A stretch of 18,320 bases of DNA from JAWWBG01 sp033721095 (GTDB lineage Bacteria > Actinomycetota > Nitriliruptoria > Nitriliruptorales > Nitriliruptoraceae). Below, piece by piece: positions 6,101 through 14,145 of this stretch. The stretch spans positions 1-18,320 of the forward strand of contig JAWWBG010000024.1 of NCBI GenBank assembly GCA_033721095.1, given 5' to 3'. The translations under genes were made by a program, and so were the position numbers. Below the pieces are notes generated by a model that did no database searches, had not been told where the DNA came from, and worked only from the letters and a program-made list of their open reading frames with translations. The first letter of the stretch is position 1. Each line of letters opens with the position of its first letter.

Positions 6101-8534
6101 GCTGGCCGGGTTCGGCTCCTGGGTCGACCCGACGGTCATCGACTTCACCGGCGCCGACCTGTTCGCCCTCACCGGCGACACCGGGGCAGGCAAGTCGACG
6201 GTCCTCGATGCGATCTCCTTCGCCCTCTACGGAAAGGCCCCGCGACACGGCAAGAAGGACGTCGAACCGCTGATCAACCGCGGGACCAACGAAGCCAGGG
6301 TGCGACTGGACTTCCTGCTCGACGGGCGGCCGCTGGTGGTGACACGCGTGCTCAGGCGAGTCAAGGGTGGCGGCGCCACGACCAGGGAAGCTCGGCTGGA
6401 GCGACCTGTCCTCACCGCCGACGGCGAGCAGGACACCGAGACGATCGAGGACGGCGCCAAGGACGTCACGGCTGCCGTCGAGCGGCTCATCGGCCTCACG
6501 TGGGAGCACTTCACGACCGCCGTGATCCTGCCGCAGGGCCGCTTCCAGGAGTTCCTCCTCGCCGCGTCGGGCGAACGCCAGGAGCTGCTCAAGGAGTTGC
6601 TGCGCCTCGGCGTGTTCGCGAGCGTCAAGCAGCTCGCCGGCCAGCGCGCCAAGGAGCACCAGGCGCTCCAGGAAGCCACCGAGGCGCAGCTCGAGGGATT
6701 GCGGGACGCGACCGCCGACGCCGTCGCTGCCGCCGAGGAGCGCCTCGCTGCGCTGGGCGAGCTGGCCGTGACGCGTGCCCGGATTGTCGAGCAGATCGTC
6801 GAGCTGCGCGAGGAGGTCCAGGCTGCGCGCGCCGAGCGTGACCGGCTGCGCCGACAACTGGACGTGCTGGAGGCGGTTGCCCTGCCCGATGGCCTCGACG
6901 AACTGAGCAGTGAGCTCGCACGGGCTCGCGAGGCTGCTCGGGCCGCCACGGAAGCCCTCGACGCAGCCGATCGCGAACGTGGCGCGGCCGTCGCGGCGCG
7001 CGCCGAGCTGCCAGAGACGGGGGCCGTTCGCGCGCTCGCCGAGTCCCTGGACGACCTCGACCGGCGGCACGCCGACCTCGAACCGGCCTCCGAGACGGCC
7101 AAGCGGGCCCGCGCCGACGCGGAGTCCGTGGCCGGGGAACTGGACCAGGCCGTCCAGCAGCGGGACGCTGCCCGCCTCCAGCTCGAGAACACGATGCGGC
7201 ACGACCATGCCGCGGCCGCCGCCACCGGCCTGGAGCCCGGTGACCCCTGTCCGGTGTGCGGGCGCGACCTCGAGGCGGCCCCGACCGTTGCCGCAGGCGA
7301 CGTCGCAGCTGACCGCGCGGCCGTCAACGCCGCCGACGAGCAGGTGAGAAACCTCGAGGGCACGCTGCGAACCGCTCTCGACCGGGCTGCGCGAGCCGAG
7401 ACGGCCGCAGATGCCTTGCGCAAGGAGCTGGATGCGTCGCGCGCTCGGACGACCAAGCGAGCAGCAGAGCTCAGGCTCGAGCCCGATCCGACCGCCGTCG
7501 CTGCCGCCCTCGCTGCGTGCGAAGCGAGCGACCGTCGCGTCGCCGAGGCCGAGCAGGCCGTGGCCACGGCACGAGACGCACACCGCGGCGCCAGTCAACG
7601 GGAAGCAGCGGCCGCCGACGCCATCGCGAGCCTCGACGACGAGCTCAAGTCGATCCGCGCGCGGATCACCAGCCTCGACCTCGAACCACCGACGGACGAG
7701 GTCGAGGCGGCGCTGGGCGAACGCTGGAGGAGCCTCGTTGCCTGGTGCGGGTCACGGCGGTCGGACCTCGCCGAACAGATCGAGAAGGTCGACCGCCAGG
7801 CAGCCGAGCTGACCGCCCGCGGCACGAGGCTCCGCGAGGAGTTCGTGGCCCAGGCCGAGGTCGCCGGTGTCCGCATCGAGACGTCGTCCCGGACGTTCGA
7901 TGAGGTGACCACCGCACACGCGCGTCAGGAGGCGCACCTCGAGCAACTGCGCGCCAACGTCGAGAACGCCACCCGGCTCCGCCGGGCCGCCCGCGACCAC
8001 CGAGCCCAGCGCGAGCTGGCAACGGCCCTCGCCGAGACCCTGCGGGCCAACAAGCTCGAGCAGTGGCTGCTCCGGCGGGTGCTGCGGCAGCTGGTGGCCC
8101 ACGCCTCGACCGTCTTCCACGAGCTGAGCGCCGGCAGCTACTCGCTGCGGGTGAGTGACGGCACCTCCATCGAGGTGGTCGACCACAACAACGCCAACCT
8201 GTCCCGGTCGGTCCAGTCGCTGTCCGGGGGCGAAACCTTTCTCGCGAGCCTGTCCCTGGCGCTGGCACTGGCCGAGGAGGTTGCCCACCTCGCGACGGAC
8301 GGCGCGGCTCGCCTCGATGCCCTCTTCATCGACGAGGGCTTCGGCACGCTCGACGCCGAGACGCTGGACACGGTGGCTGCCGCCCTCCAGGCGCTGGGAG
8401 AATCGGGCCGGATGATCGGCGTCGTGACACACGTGCGCGACCTCGCCGACCAACTGCCGCTGCGGTTCGAGGTCACCAAGGTCGGCGCCGCGTCGCGCTG
8501 CCGACGATCCGACGACCTCGGGGCGGCGTCGTGA
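6081..8534 (+). CDS. sbcC: SbcC/Rad50-type SMC-like ATPase
   Basis: The product (817 aa) is the ABC/SMC-type ATPase that clamps DNA and controls the SbcD/Mre11 nuclease. Walker A is GDTGAGKST (32-40) and the Q-loop is PQGRF (151-155). Two long Ala/Arg/Glu-rich coiled coils flank a zinc hook CPVC (390-393). The ABC signature is LSGGE (714-718), and Walker B is LFIDEGFGTLD (D751/E752) with the D-loop. All catalytic elements are present and the order is standard. The protein is short: many bacterial SbcC proteins exceed 1000 aa, so each arm is reduced, closer to compact archaeal Rad50. The start ATG has GGAGG 6 nt upstream and overlaps the end of sbcD; the stop overlaps the next gene in a GTGA arrangement. 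Confidence 0.96.
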   Translation: MRPTRLELAGFGSWVDPTVIDFTGADLFALTGDTGAGKSTVLDAISFALYGKAPRHGKKDVEPLINRGTNEARVRLDFLLDGRPLVVTRVLRRVKGGGATTREARLERPVLTADGEQDTETIEDGAKDVTAAVERLIGLTWEHFTTAVILPQGRFQEFLLAASGERQELLKELLRLGVFASVKQLAGQRAKEHQALQEATEAQLEGLRDATADAVAAAEERLAALGELAVTRARIVEQIVELREEVQAARAERDRLRRQLDVLEAVALPDGLDELSSELARAREAARAATEALDAADRERGAAVAARAELPETGAVRALAESLDDLDRRHADLEPASETAKRARADAESVAGELDQAVQQRDAARLQLENTMRHDHAAAAATGLEPGDPCPVCGRDLEAAPTVAAGDVAADRAAVNAADEQVRNLEGTLRTALDRAARAETAADALRKELDASRARTTKRAAELRLEPDPTAVAAALAACEASDRRVAEAEQAVATARDAHRGASQREAAAADAIASLDDELKSIRARITSLDLEPPTDEVEAALGERWRSLVAWCGSRRSDLAEQIEKVDRQAAELTARGTRLREEFVAQAEVAGVRIETSSRTFDEVTTAHARQEAHLEQLRANVENATRLRRAARDHRAQRELATALAETLRANKLEQWLLRRVLRQLVAHASTVFHELSAGSYSLRVSDGTSIEVVDHNNANLSRSVQSLSGGETFLASLSLALALAEEVAHLATDGAARLDALFIDEGFGTLDAETLDTVAAALQALGESGRMIGVVTHVRDLADQLPLRFEVTKVGAASRCRRSDDLGAAS

Positions 8535-9460
8535 GCGTCCGGTTCGCCATCGACTCGTGGGCGCCGACCATTGGCTCTGCATTCGGTGGCGAAGACGATC
8601 TCGCCCCCGCTGACGGGGCCGTCGACGTCACCGCGGAGGTCCCACCCGAGGACTGGCGGCCGCAGACGCCCGACGCATCGCCCGCAGCGGACGTCCGCTT
8701 TGTCGACGGGACCATCCGCACCGATGCGATCGTCTGGATCACCGACGACAACGGCACGCGCCAGGGTCGCGCGATCTCCATCGCCGCCGGCTCGACCAGG
8801 ACGAACGGCAACGCCCGGGTCGAGTCGGCCCTCGTGCGGCGGCTCCTGCTGGGGCCCGCAGGAACCCCTGCGCTCGAAACACGGCACGGCCGTTACGAGC
8901 TCGCGGTCGTCGGCGGCGATGATGAGCAGGCACTGCGGCAACGCAGCTTCGAGGCCATGGGCCGGCTGGAAACCCGGGTTGCCGGTGACGGTGATCCCTG
9001 CGAGCTCGTCATCGTTGACGGACCACTGCGAGGCAAGGAGCACGTCCCCGGCGCGGTCGGGTACGTCAAGAGCCACCGCACCTCCTACCTCCCGCCGGCC
9101 GTCAGCGACACCGTGGCAGCCCTGGCTGCCGGACAACGAACGCCGCTGTTCGTCGCCCAGACCGGCTGGACGCGGTACTCGTGGTACCTCCGCCTGCCGG
9201 GTGCCAACGGGCATCCGTGGGCTGGGATCGTCCGCTGCGAGGCCGCAGCCGACCGCGACCTGGACGAGGTGCGCAGGCTCGCGGACCTGACGGCCGCGAC
9301 GCTGCCCCGTTTCGCAAGCGAGGCGCACAAGGACGCACGCGCGCCGCAGAACCTGTATCCAATCGCCGGCCTCGAACGCCACCTCAAGCGCCTGCTCGGT
9401 GACCCCATGCTGCTCGAACGGGCGCTGCGGTCAGCGGCGGCTCAGGCCAGCTCGAGATAG
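8531..9460 (+). CDS. NurA-like nuclease domain protein
   Basis: The protein (309 aa) resembles the NurA family, RNase H-like 5'-3' nucleases that associate with HerA hexamers in DNA end resection. The pattern seen is an acidic residue on an early strand, FVDGTIR (57-63, D59), and a second aspartate on a hydrophobic strand, LVIVDGP (159-165, D163). YVKSHRTSYLP (178-188) follows, then a C-terminal HKDARAPQNLYPI segment (266-278) and a helix ending LLERALR. These match the NurA arrangement of separated D..D..YxKS..H/P blocks. Exact catalytic residues need alignment, and sequence similarity in this family is usually low. Context is the strongest support: it follows HerA-like, SbcD and SbcC genes in one unit, and its GTG start overlaps the sbcC stop (GTGA). 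Its 3' end runs 19 nt into the convergent phospho-sugar mutase gene. Confidence 0.8.
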   Translation: MSVRFAIDSWAPTIGSAFGGEDDLAPADGAVDVTAEVPPEDWRPQTPDASPAADVRFVDGTIRTDAIVWITDDNGTRQGRAISIAAGSTRTNGNARVESALVRRLLLGPAGTPALETRHGRYELAVVGGDDEQALRQRSFEAMGRLETRVAGDGDPCELVIVDGPLRGKEHVPGAVGYVKSHRTSYLPPAVSDTVAALAAGQRTPLFVAQTGWTRYSWYLRLPGANGHPWAGIVRCEAAADRDLDEVRRLADLTAATLPRFASEAHKDARAPQNLYPIAGLERHLKRLLGDPMLLERALRSAAAQASSR

Positions 9461-11142
9461 TCCGCCGCAAAGGCCAGTGCGGCCCGGGCACGGGCTGCCA
9501 GGTCCGCTTCGACCCCGCCGATGTCGTCGTCGCCCGGGAGCTGGTGGAGGTGGACGTAGAGCTTCACCTTCGGCTCCGTTCCCGACGGACGCACCAGCAG
9601 ACGGGCTCCCTCGGCACGAAGCTCGCCGATCACGGCGGGCGGAAGCTCCGGCCACAGCAGGTCGTCGGTGATCGCCGTGCGATGGTCGACGACGGTCGAG
9701 ACCCAGCGGCCGTCGATCTCGAAGGGCGGCTCCGACACGAGGCGGTCGACGAGCTCGTCACCGACACCTTCGTCGACGTCGAGGGAGAGCGACGCAGAGG
9801 CCCAGATGCCGAAGGCCGCCTGCAGCTCGTGCAGGCGGCTCTCGAGCGTCTGGCCCTCGTCGGCGAGCTGGCGTGCCATCGCTGCAACGGTGGCGGCGGC
9901 CCGAATGCCGTCCTTGTCGGCCACGACGTCGCCGACGCAGTAACCCAGCGCCTCCTCGAAGCCGAGCGCCGGCGTCGCACCCAGGGCCTCCGCAGCCCAC
10001 GCCGTGGCCGCCGCAATCCACTTGAAGCCGGTCCAGGTCTTCACGAGTGTTGCGTTCCTGGCCTCGGCCAACGCCTCCACCAGCGGCGTGGACACGACCG
10101 TGGTCACCAACAGCGAACCCGGACCTGCCAGCAGGTGGTCGGCCAGCAGGATCCCGACCTCGTTGCCGGTGAGGATCCTCCAGCCAACATCCGTGGGGAT
10201 CGCGACCGCGAGTCGGTCACCGTCGGGGTCGTTGGCCATGGCCAGGTCCGCATCCCGGTCCTTCGCCTCGGCGAGCAACAGTTCGAGGGTGATCGGGTCC
10301 TCCGGATTCGGGTTGGTGAGCGTCGGGAAGGTGCCGTCGGGTTCCTGCTGGGCGGCCACGGGATGGACTTCATGGCCGGCGGCCTCCAACAGACGGACGA
10401 CGCTGCCGCCGGCGACCCCGTGCAGGGCAGTGGTCACGATGGTCAGGCCCGGGCCATCCGCACGCGATTGGCGGAGCAACATGAGTTCTTCGTAGTCCTC
10501 GTGGGCATCCTCGATGACGACGAGCGCACCCGCGGTCGGTGACGCGGGCGCGTCCAGGAGCTCGGCGCGGGTCGTGGTGGCGAGGCCCTTGAGGCCGACG
10601 GTGGCATCCATCGCCGCGCGGATCCGGCCGTCCTGCGGGGGGACGATCTGGGCACCGCCCGGCCCGTAGATCTTGACACCGGCATCGCCGATCGGATTGT
10701 GCGACGCGGTGACGACGATGGCTGCGACGGCGTCGTGGTGCCGGGCGATCCAGCTGGCCACGGGAGTGGCGACCGGGCCACGGCAGGCGATGACCGTGCG
10801 TCGGGCGTGACGGAGGACGGCAATGATGTCGCGCGCGAACCCCGGGCTCTCGCGGCGGGCATCGTGGGCGACGACGACGGGCCCGTCCGCGCCGCTGATG
10901 TCAAGCGTGTCGGCAACAGCCTTCGCCACCAAGCAGATCTGCGCCCGGTTCATCCGTGCGGCGCCGGGACCGAGTGGGCCACGAATGCCGGCCGTCCCAA
11001 ACGTGAGCGGGCGCGCGAAGTGGTCGGCCAGCCACGCGAGGTCGTTGGCCTCGATGTGGGTCGTCACCTGCGCGCGCGTCTCGGGGTCCGGATCCATCCG
11101 TGCCCACAGCTGCGCCTGGTGGAGCAGCTCGCGATCATCCAT
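9442..11142 (-). CDS. Phospho-sugar mutase (phosphoglucomutase/phosphomannomutase family)
   Basis: This alpha-D-phosphohexomutase (566 aa) interconverts the 1- and 6-phosphates of a hexose through a phosphoserine enzyme. The four family sites are present. TASHNP (145-150) carries the catalytic S147, DPDGDR (305-310) binds Mg, GFEEALGY (394-401) recognises the sugar, and RPSGTEP (518-524) binds phosphate. The 566-aa length and GFEE..GY block fit the PGM2/ManB-like subgroup; glucose versus mannose preference cannot be read from sequence. I choose ATG 11142 because GAGG at 11152-11155 is 9 nt upstream; an in-frame ATG at 11151 abuts that site with no spacer. The start overlaps the upstream cyclase end by 8 nt, which suggests coupling. 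Confidence 0.93.
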   Translation of the reverse strand: MDDRELLHQAQLWARMDPDPETRAQVTTHIEANDLAWLADHFARPLTFGTAGIRGPLGPGAARMNRAQICLVAKAVADTLDISGADGPVVVAHDARRESPGFARDIIAVLRHARRTVIACRGPVATPVASWIARHHDAVAAIVVTASHNPIGDAGVKIYGPGGAQIVPPQDGRIRAAMDATVGLKGLATTTRAELLDAPASPTAGALVVIEDAHEDYEELMLLRQSRADGPGLTIVTTALHGVAGGSVVRLLEAAGHEVHPVAAQQEPDGTFPTLTNPNPEDPITLELLLAEAKDRDADLAMANDPDGDRLAVAIPTDVGWRILTGNEVGILLADHLLAGPGSLLVTTVVSTPLVEALAEARNATLVKTWTGFKWIAAATAWAAEALGATPALGFEEALGYCVGDVVADKDGIRAAATVAAMARQLADEGQTLESRLHELQAAFGIWASASLSLDVDEGVGDELVDRLVSEPPFEIDGRWVSTVVDHRTAITDDLLWPELPPAVIGELRAEGARLLVRPSGTEPKVKLYVHLHQLPGDDDIGGVEADLAARARAALAFAADYLELA

Positions 11143-12202
11143 CGACGACATCCTCAACAGTCGACAGCAGCCCGTCCGCGTCGGCGACATCTTCGTCGTT
11201 GGAGGGCTCAGCTCGGCGGAGGCGCCACGGCTGGATGGTGTCGAGGCCCTTGACGCGCATGGGCCGTGTCCGCCGCAGCTGCCAGGAGTCGTCGAGATGC
11301 TCGGCCGTGTCCGGGGACAACAGGACCGACTCCGGTCGGGCCAGGTCCGTGAGGCGCGCGGCCGTGTTGACCGCGGTGCCGAAGTAGTCACCCTCCCGAA
11401 CGAGGACGGGCCCGAACGAAAACCCCGCCCGCCGTGGCACGCCCTCGAGCTCCGGTGGCGCCGACTCGACGATCTGCAGCAGGGCGGCTCCCATGACGTT
11501 CGCGTCCTCGGCGACGAGCATCGCGGCGTCGCCGATGAACTTGGGCACGAGGATGCCGCCGAGGTCGTCGGTGGCGTCGTGGACGAGCTCCTCGAAGGCG
11601 CGGAGGACGCTCGCGAGGCCGTCAGGGTCGATCGATGCCGACAGGCGCGTGTAGCCCACCAGGTCCGCGAAGCCGACGGCGAGCCGAAGGCTTCCCTCGG
11701 CGGCCGTGCTGGGAGATCCGGCCACGACGTCCGTGTCGAGCAGTCGCAGCAGCATCTCGCGGTAGTCGGCGGCGAGCAGCTGTTCGACCTTGGGCGCGAT
11801 TTCGACGCCGGCCGCGACGAGCAGTTGGGCAAGGGCCTCGACGTCAGCCTCGTCGGCGGTCTCGCCGAGGCGCCGCAGGGCGCGGCTGATGGTCATGAGG
11901 TCGCTGACCACGACCTGGCTCATGGCGCGGCTGCGCACGCGGCCGGACCGGATCAGCTCCTCGACACCGAAGAGCGGGAGCAGGTCGAGGACGATGCGGG
12001 CGTAGTCGACGTCACGCTGGCCGTAGCCCGTCTCCCGCAGTCGCCCGGCGGCCTCGAAGAGTCGCTCGAGTTCGTCGATCGACGTGCCGACGGACTCGGC
12101 CACGGCCGCCAGGGTCATCTCGCGCGGCTCGCCGAGTGCCGCCTGGGCGCTCTTGACCAGCAGGCGGCCAAGCTCATCGGCGCGAGACTCGGTGGAGGCC
12201 AA
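11135..12202 (-). CDS. Class III adenylate cyclase with N-terminal regulatory domain
   Basis: The protein (355 aa) has no membrane segment. The first ~165 residues are helical and resemble the adenylate-cyclase regulatory domain of mycobacterial Rv1264/Rv2212-type enzymes, where in Rv1264 it senses pH. The catalytic domain (about 172-330) has the metal aspartates D180 (FADLVGYT) and D225 (FIGD), and the ATP-specifying pair K221 and D272 (GDYFG). The transition-state residues N279 and R283 (VNTAAR) are also present. All canonical residues are there, so cAMP production from ATP is likely, probably as a homodimer. The TTG start (12202) lies 7 nt after the upstream decarboxylase-like stop. A later ATG at residue 29 would shorten the regulatory domain, so the N-terminus is moderately certain. 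About 25 acidic residues trail the catalytic domain. Confidence 0.92.
   Translation of the reverse strand: MASTESRADELGRLLVKSAQAALGEPREMTLAAVAESVGTSIDELERLFEAAGRLRETGYGQRDVDYARIVLDLLPLFGVEELIRSGRVRSRAMSQVVVSDLMTISRALRRLGETADEADVEALAQLLVAAGVEIAPKVEQLLAADYREMLLRLLDTDVVAGSPSTAAEGSLRLAVGFADLVGYTRLSASIDPDGLASVLRAFEELVHDATDDLGGILVPKFIGDAAMLVAEDANVMGAALLQIVESAPPELEGVPRRAGFSFGPVLVREGDYFGTAVNTAARLTDLARPESVLLSPDTAEHLDDSWQLRRTRPMRVKGLDTIQPWRLRRAEPSNDEDVADADGLLSTVEDVVDG
11152..11155 (-). promoter_or_regulatory. Ribosome binding site deciding the phospho-sugar mutase start
   Basis: GAGG on the minus strand, inside the cyclase 3' coding end, is spaced 9 nt from ATG 11142 but 0 nt from ATG 11151. It favours the shorter protein. 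Confidence 0.55.
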
Positions 12203-12209
12203 GATCCGG

Positions 12210-12947
12210 TCAGGCGGGCTCGGCCGGCATGAACGTCGCCTCGAGGTTGCCCATCCACATGGCCATGAGCGCGCGACGCGGCATGCCGAGCGCGCGCAGC
12301 TCCTCGGCCAGCGGGTGGTCGCCCAGGCGGACCCGGACGCGCCGCCCGGAGCTCACCCGAGCGTCAGTCGGCGCCATCCGGAAGGGCACGCGGTGGAGGC
12401 GTCCGTTCATCATCGTGAAGGACTGCGTGTCGGCTGGCGGCAAAGACTTGCCGCCCCGCGCGGGCATGCGCAGGTCGAGGACCGTCTGCCCGTCCTTGAT
12501 CCACGAGGCCTCCAGCAGGCCGTCCTCGACCGTCAGCGGAATCTCGTCGACGGTCTTCGGGAACCCCCAGATGCGCTCGCCGGCCTCCCGCGTGAAGGGC
12601 TGGTCGACCGGCATCCACCGCACGTGGATCGCAGGGCGGCCACGCAGGAGGTCCCGAACGGCCGACCCGTTGGAAACGCTCGCCGGGCGAACGAAGAGGC
12701 CGATGGCGAGCTCGTTGTAGTCCCCGAGATCGTTGTCGATGTAGTCGACGGCGGCGATGGACAGCACGGCGCGCCCGGGGATGGGCGTCACCAGCTGGAG
12801 GGCTGGATCGGGAAGCCAGGCACGCGCAGCAGGGGCAGGGACCAGGAACGTGGCGGTGGCCGAACGCGCCGACCGAACGCGCACGGGCAGCTCGACCGTC
12901 TGGCCGTCGATGACGTGACGAACGGGAAGTGCCGTGCCGGCGCTCAT
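12210..12947 (-). CDS. Acetoacetate decarboxylase-like (ADC superfamily) protein
   Basis: This 245-aa protein matches the acetoacetate decarboxylase superfamily. The diagnostic segment is ERIWGFPKTVDEIP (124-137), where K131 aligns with the Schiff-base lysine of clostridial ADC and E124 with its active-site acidic region. Clostridial ADC has an adjacent second lysine (PKK) that lowers the first lysine's pKa; here that position is threonine (PKT). True acetoacetate decarboxylation is therefore uncertain, and the substrate may be a different beta-keto or aldol-type compound. It sits second in the minus-strand run, 45 nt after the M23 peptidase and 7 nt before the cyclase. AGGA lies about 8 nt before the ATG. 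Confidence 0.85.
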   Translation of the reverse strand: MSAGTALPVRHVIDGQTVELPVRVRSARSATATFLVPAPAARAWLPDPALQLVTPIPGRAVLSIAAVDYIDNDLGDYNELAIGLFVRPASVSNGSAVRDLLRGRPAIHVRWMPVDQPFTREAGERIWGFPKTVDEIPLTVEDGLLEASWIKDGQTVLDLRMPARGGKSLPPADTQSFTMMNGRLHRVPFRMAPTDARVSSGRRVRVRLGDHPLAEELRALGMPRRALMAMWMGNLEATFMPAEPA

Positions 12948-12992
12948 GGAGGGTCCTGTGGTCGGACCGTCAAGTCTGCCAGACGCGCGGCG

Positions 12993-13958
12993 TCAGCAGA
13001 CGGCGCGCACCCATGGGTAGGGGTTGGTCGCCGCGCCGCCCCACAGGTGCACCTCGAAGTGCAGGTGGGGTGAGCCACCGCGGGCGTTGCCGCTGTCACC
13101 GTTGAAGCCGATGAGCTCGCCGGCCTCGACCCGCTTGCCGACGTACGCGCTCGACGCGTAGCCGGACAGGTGCGCGTAGTAGTACTCGTGCCCGTCGTCG
13201 CCCCACAGGTACAGGCTGATGCCACCCAGGGAGGACGATCGCATGCGTGAGATGCGCCCATTCGTGAAGGCGAACAGCTGGTTGCCATAGGGCGCCATCA
13301 TGTCCACGCCCTTGTGGCGGCGACCACCGGAACGGGGTGCGCCCCAGGAATCGACGAAGAAGACGGGACTGGCGACGGGACAGGCGTAGATGCCGGCCTG
13401 CACGCCTCGGTCGATCATCCGTTGTCGTGCCGCACGCTCACGCAGGTCGGCCTCGAGCAGTCGAACGCGCGACAGGCGGTCGGACACGGCGTCGATGCTG
13501 GCCTGCATCTGCGCCTCGAGGTCATCGAGCTCACGGGCACGGTCACGCAGGAGGATCTCGACCTGGTCGAGCTGGGTGCGCAGGGCGATGGCCGTCTCGA
13601 GCTGGGCGTCATCGCGGCGGGCGAGGACCTCGAGCAGGCTGGCCTTGTCGATGGCATCCCGCGGGCCTCGCGAGCTGATCAGCAGTGCCAGCGGGTTCTG
13701 GTCAAAGCCGTTCTTGTAGGCCGACCGGGCACGATCCCCGAGGGCCTTGTTGACCCGGACGACCTCGGCGGACAGCTCGTCGGCACGGGTCTCGAGGTCG
13801 ACGAGCTCGTCCTCGGTGAGGGCGATCCTTGCCTCGAGCTCCTCCTGCTCGGCCACGAGGTTGGCGAGGTCGGCCTCCAGGCCTTCGCGCTGGCGTTCGA
13901 CGTCCTCGAGGTTCTGGGCCGTCGCGACAGCAGCCGGCAACGCAAGCACCAGCGACAA
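12993..13958 (-). CDS. Secreted coiled-coil M23 (LytM-type) peptidoglycan endopeptidase
   Basis: The protein has a hydrophobic signal segment ending around residue 15 (VATAQ). A PcsB-like coiled coil follows (about 16-185, including a GFDQNPLALLISS block). A C-terminal M23 domain carries HKGVD (215-219; H215 and D219 zinc ligands), YYAHLSGY (H263) and HLHFEVH (298-304). All zinc and catalytic residues are present, so it is predicted to be an active murein endopeptidase in cell separation or wall remodelling, kept in check by its coiled coil. The indicated start is TTG 13958, which yields a signal peptide without a basic n-region. The frame stays open to 14048 and encodes NPSRRPFSR just upstream, so the true start is probably a non-ATG codon (CTG at 14003 or 14006); no ATG or GTG exists there. 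It is the first gene of the four-gene minus-strand run. Confidence 0.87.
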   Translation of the reverse strand: MSLVLALPAAVATAQNLEDVERQREGLEADLANLVAEQEELEARIALTEDELVDLETRADELSAEVVRVNKALGDRARSAYKNGFDQNPLALLISSRGPRDAIDKASLLEVLARRDDAQLETAIALRTQLDQVEILLRDRARELDDLEAQMQASIDAVSDRLSRVRLLEADLRERAARQRMIDRGVQAGIYACPVASPVFFVDSWGAPRSGGRRHKGVDMMAPYGNQLFAFTNGRISRMRSSSLGGISLYLWGDDGHEYYYAHLSGYASSAYVGKRVEAGELIGFNGDSGNARGGSPHLHFEVHLWGGAATNPYPWVRAVC

Positions 13959-14048
13959 CGCGAGGATCAGGACTCGCGAGAACGGTCGACGGGACGGGTT
14001 CAGCAGGAGGGTGCCTGGTGGGCTGCGACTCGGCGCGCAGGGTACTGC

Positions 14049-14145
14049 TCACGCCTGACCCAATGGCCGGGAGTTGCGCCGCCCCGTCCGAGTGGCCGGG
14101 GTGGCGACTTGACTACCGTCCTCACCTCCCCCGCAGAGGATCACG
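14049..14145. promoter_or_regulatory. Divergent gap between M23 peptidase and LLM oxidoreductase
   Basis: No coding region fits here. A TANNNT-type -10 (TACCGT, 14114-14119) lies upstream of the LLM gene, and on the minus strand TACCCT (14039-14044) lies just inside the gap's left side before the M23 gene. Neither has a convincing -35, so these are weak candidates. Confidence 0.25.

Noticed and set aside
5697..7598. A 633-codon open frame on the minus strand opposite sbcD/sbcC
   Set aside because: Low-complexity Arg/Gly/Leu-rich translation with no recognisable motif. It lies fully opposite sbcD and sbcC, which have all their family motifs, and is a GC-rich codon-bias shadow.
3151..9460. HerA plus SIR2 or DUF4297 type anti-phage defence pair
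   Set aside because: No SIR2, DUF4297 or similar effector is encoded here; the partners are SbcCD and a NurA-like nuclease.
11152..11832. Long N-terminal extension of the phospho-sugar mutase frame
   Set aside because: It lies wholly within the adenylate cyclase gene in another frame, is Ser/Arg/Pro-rich and has no homology. The ribosome binding site supports ATG 11142.
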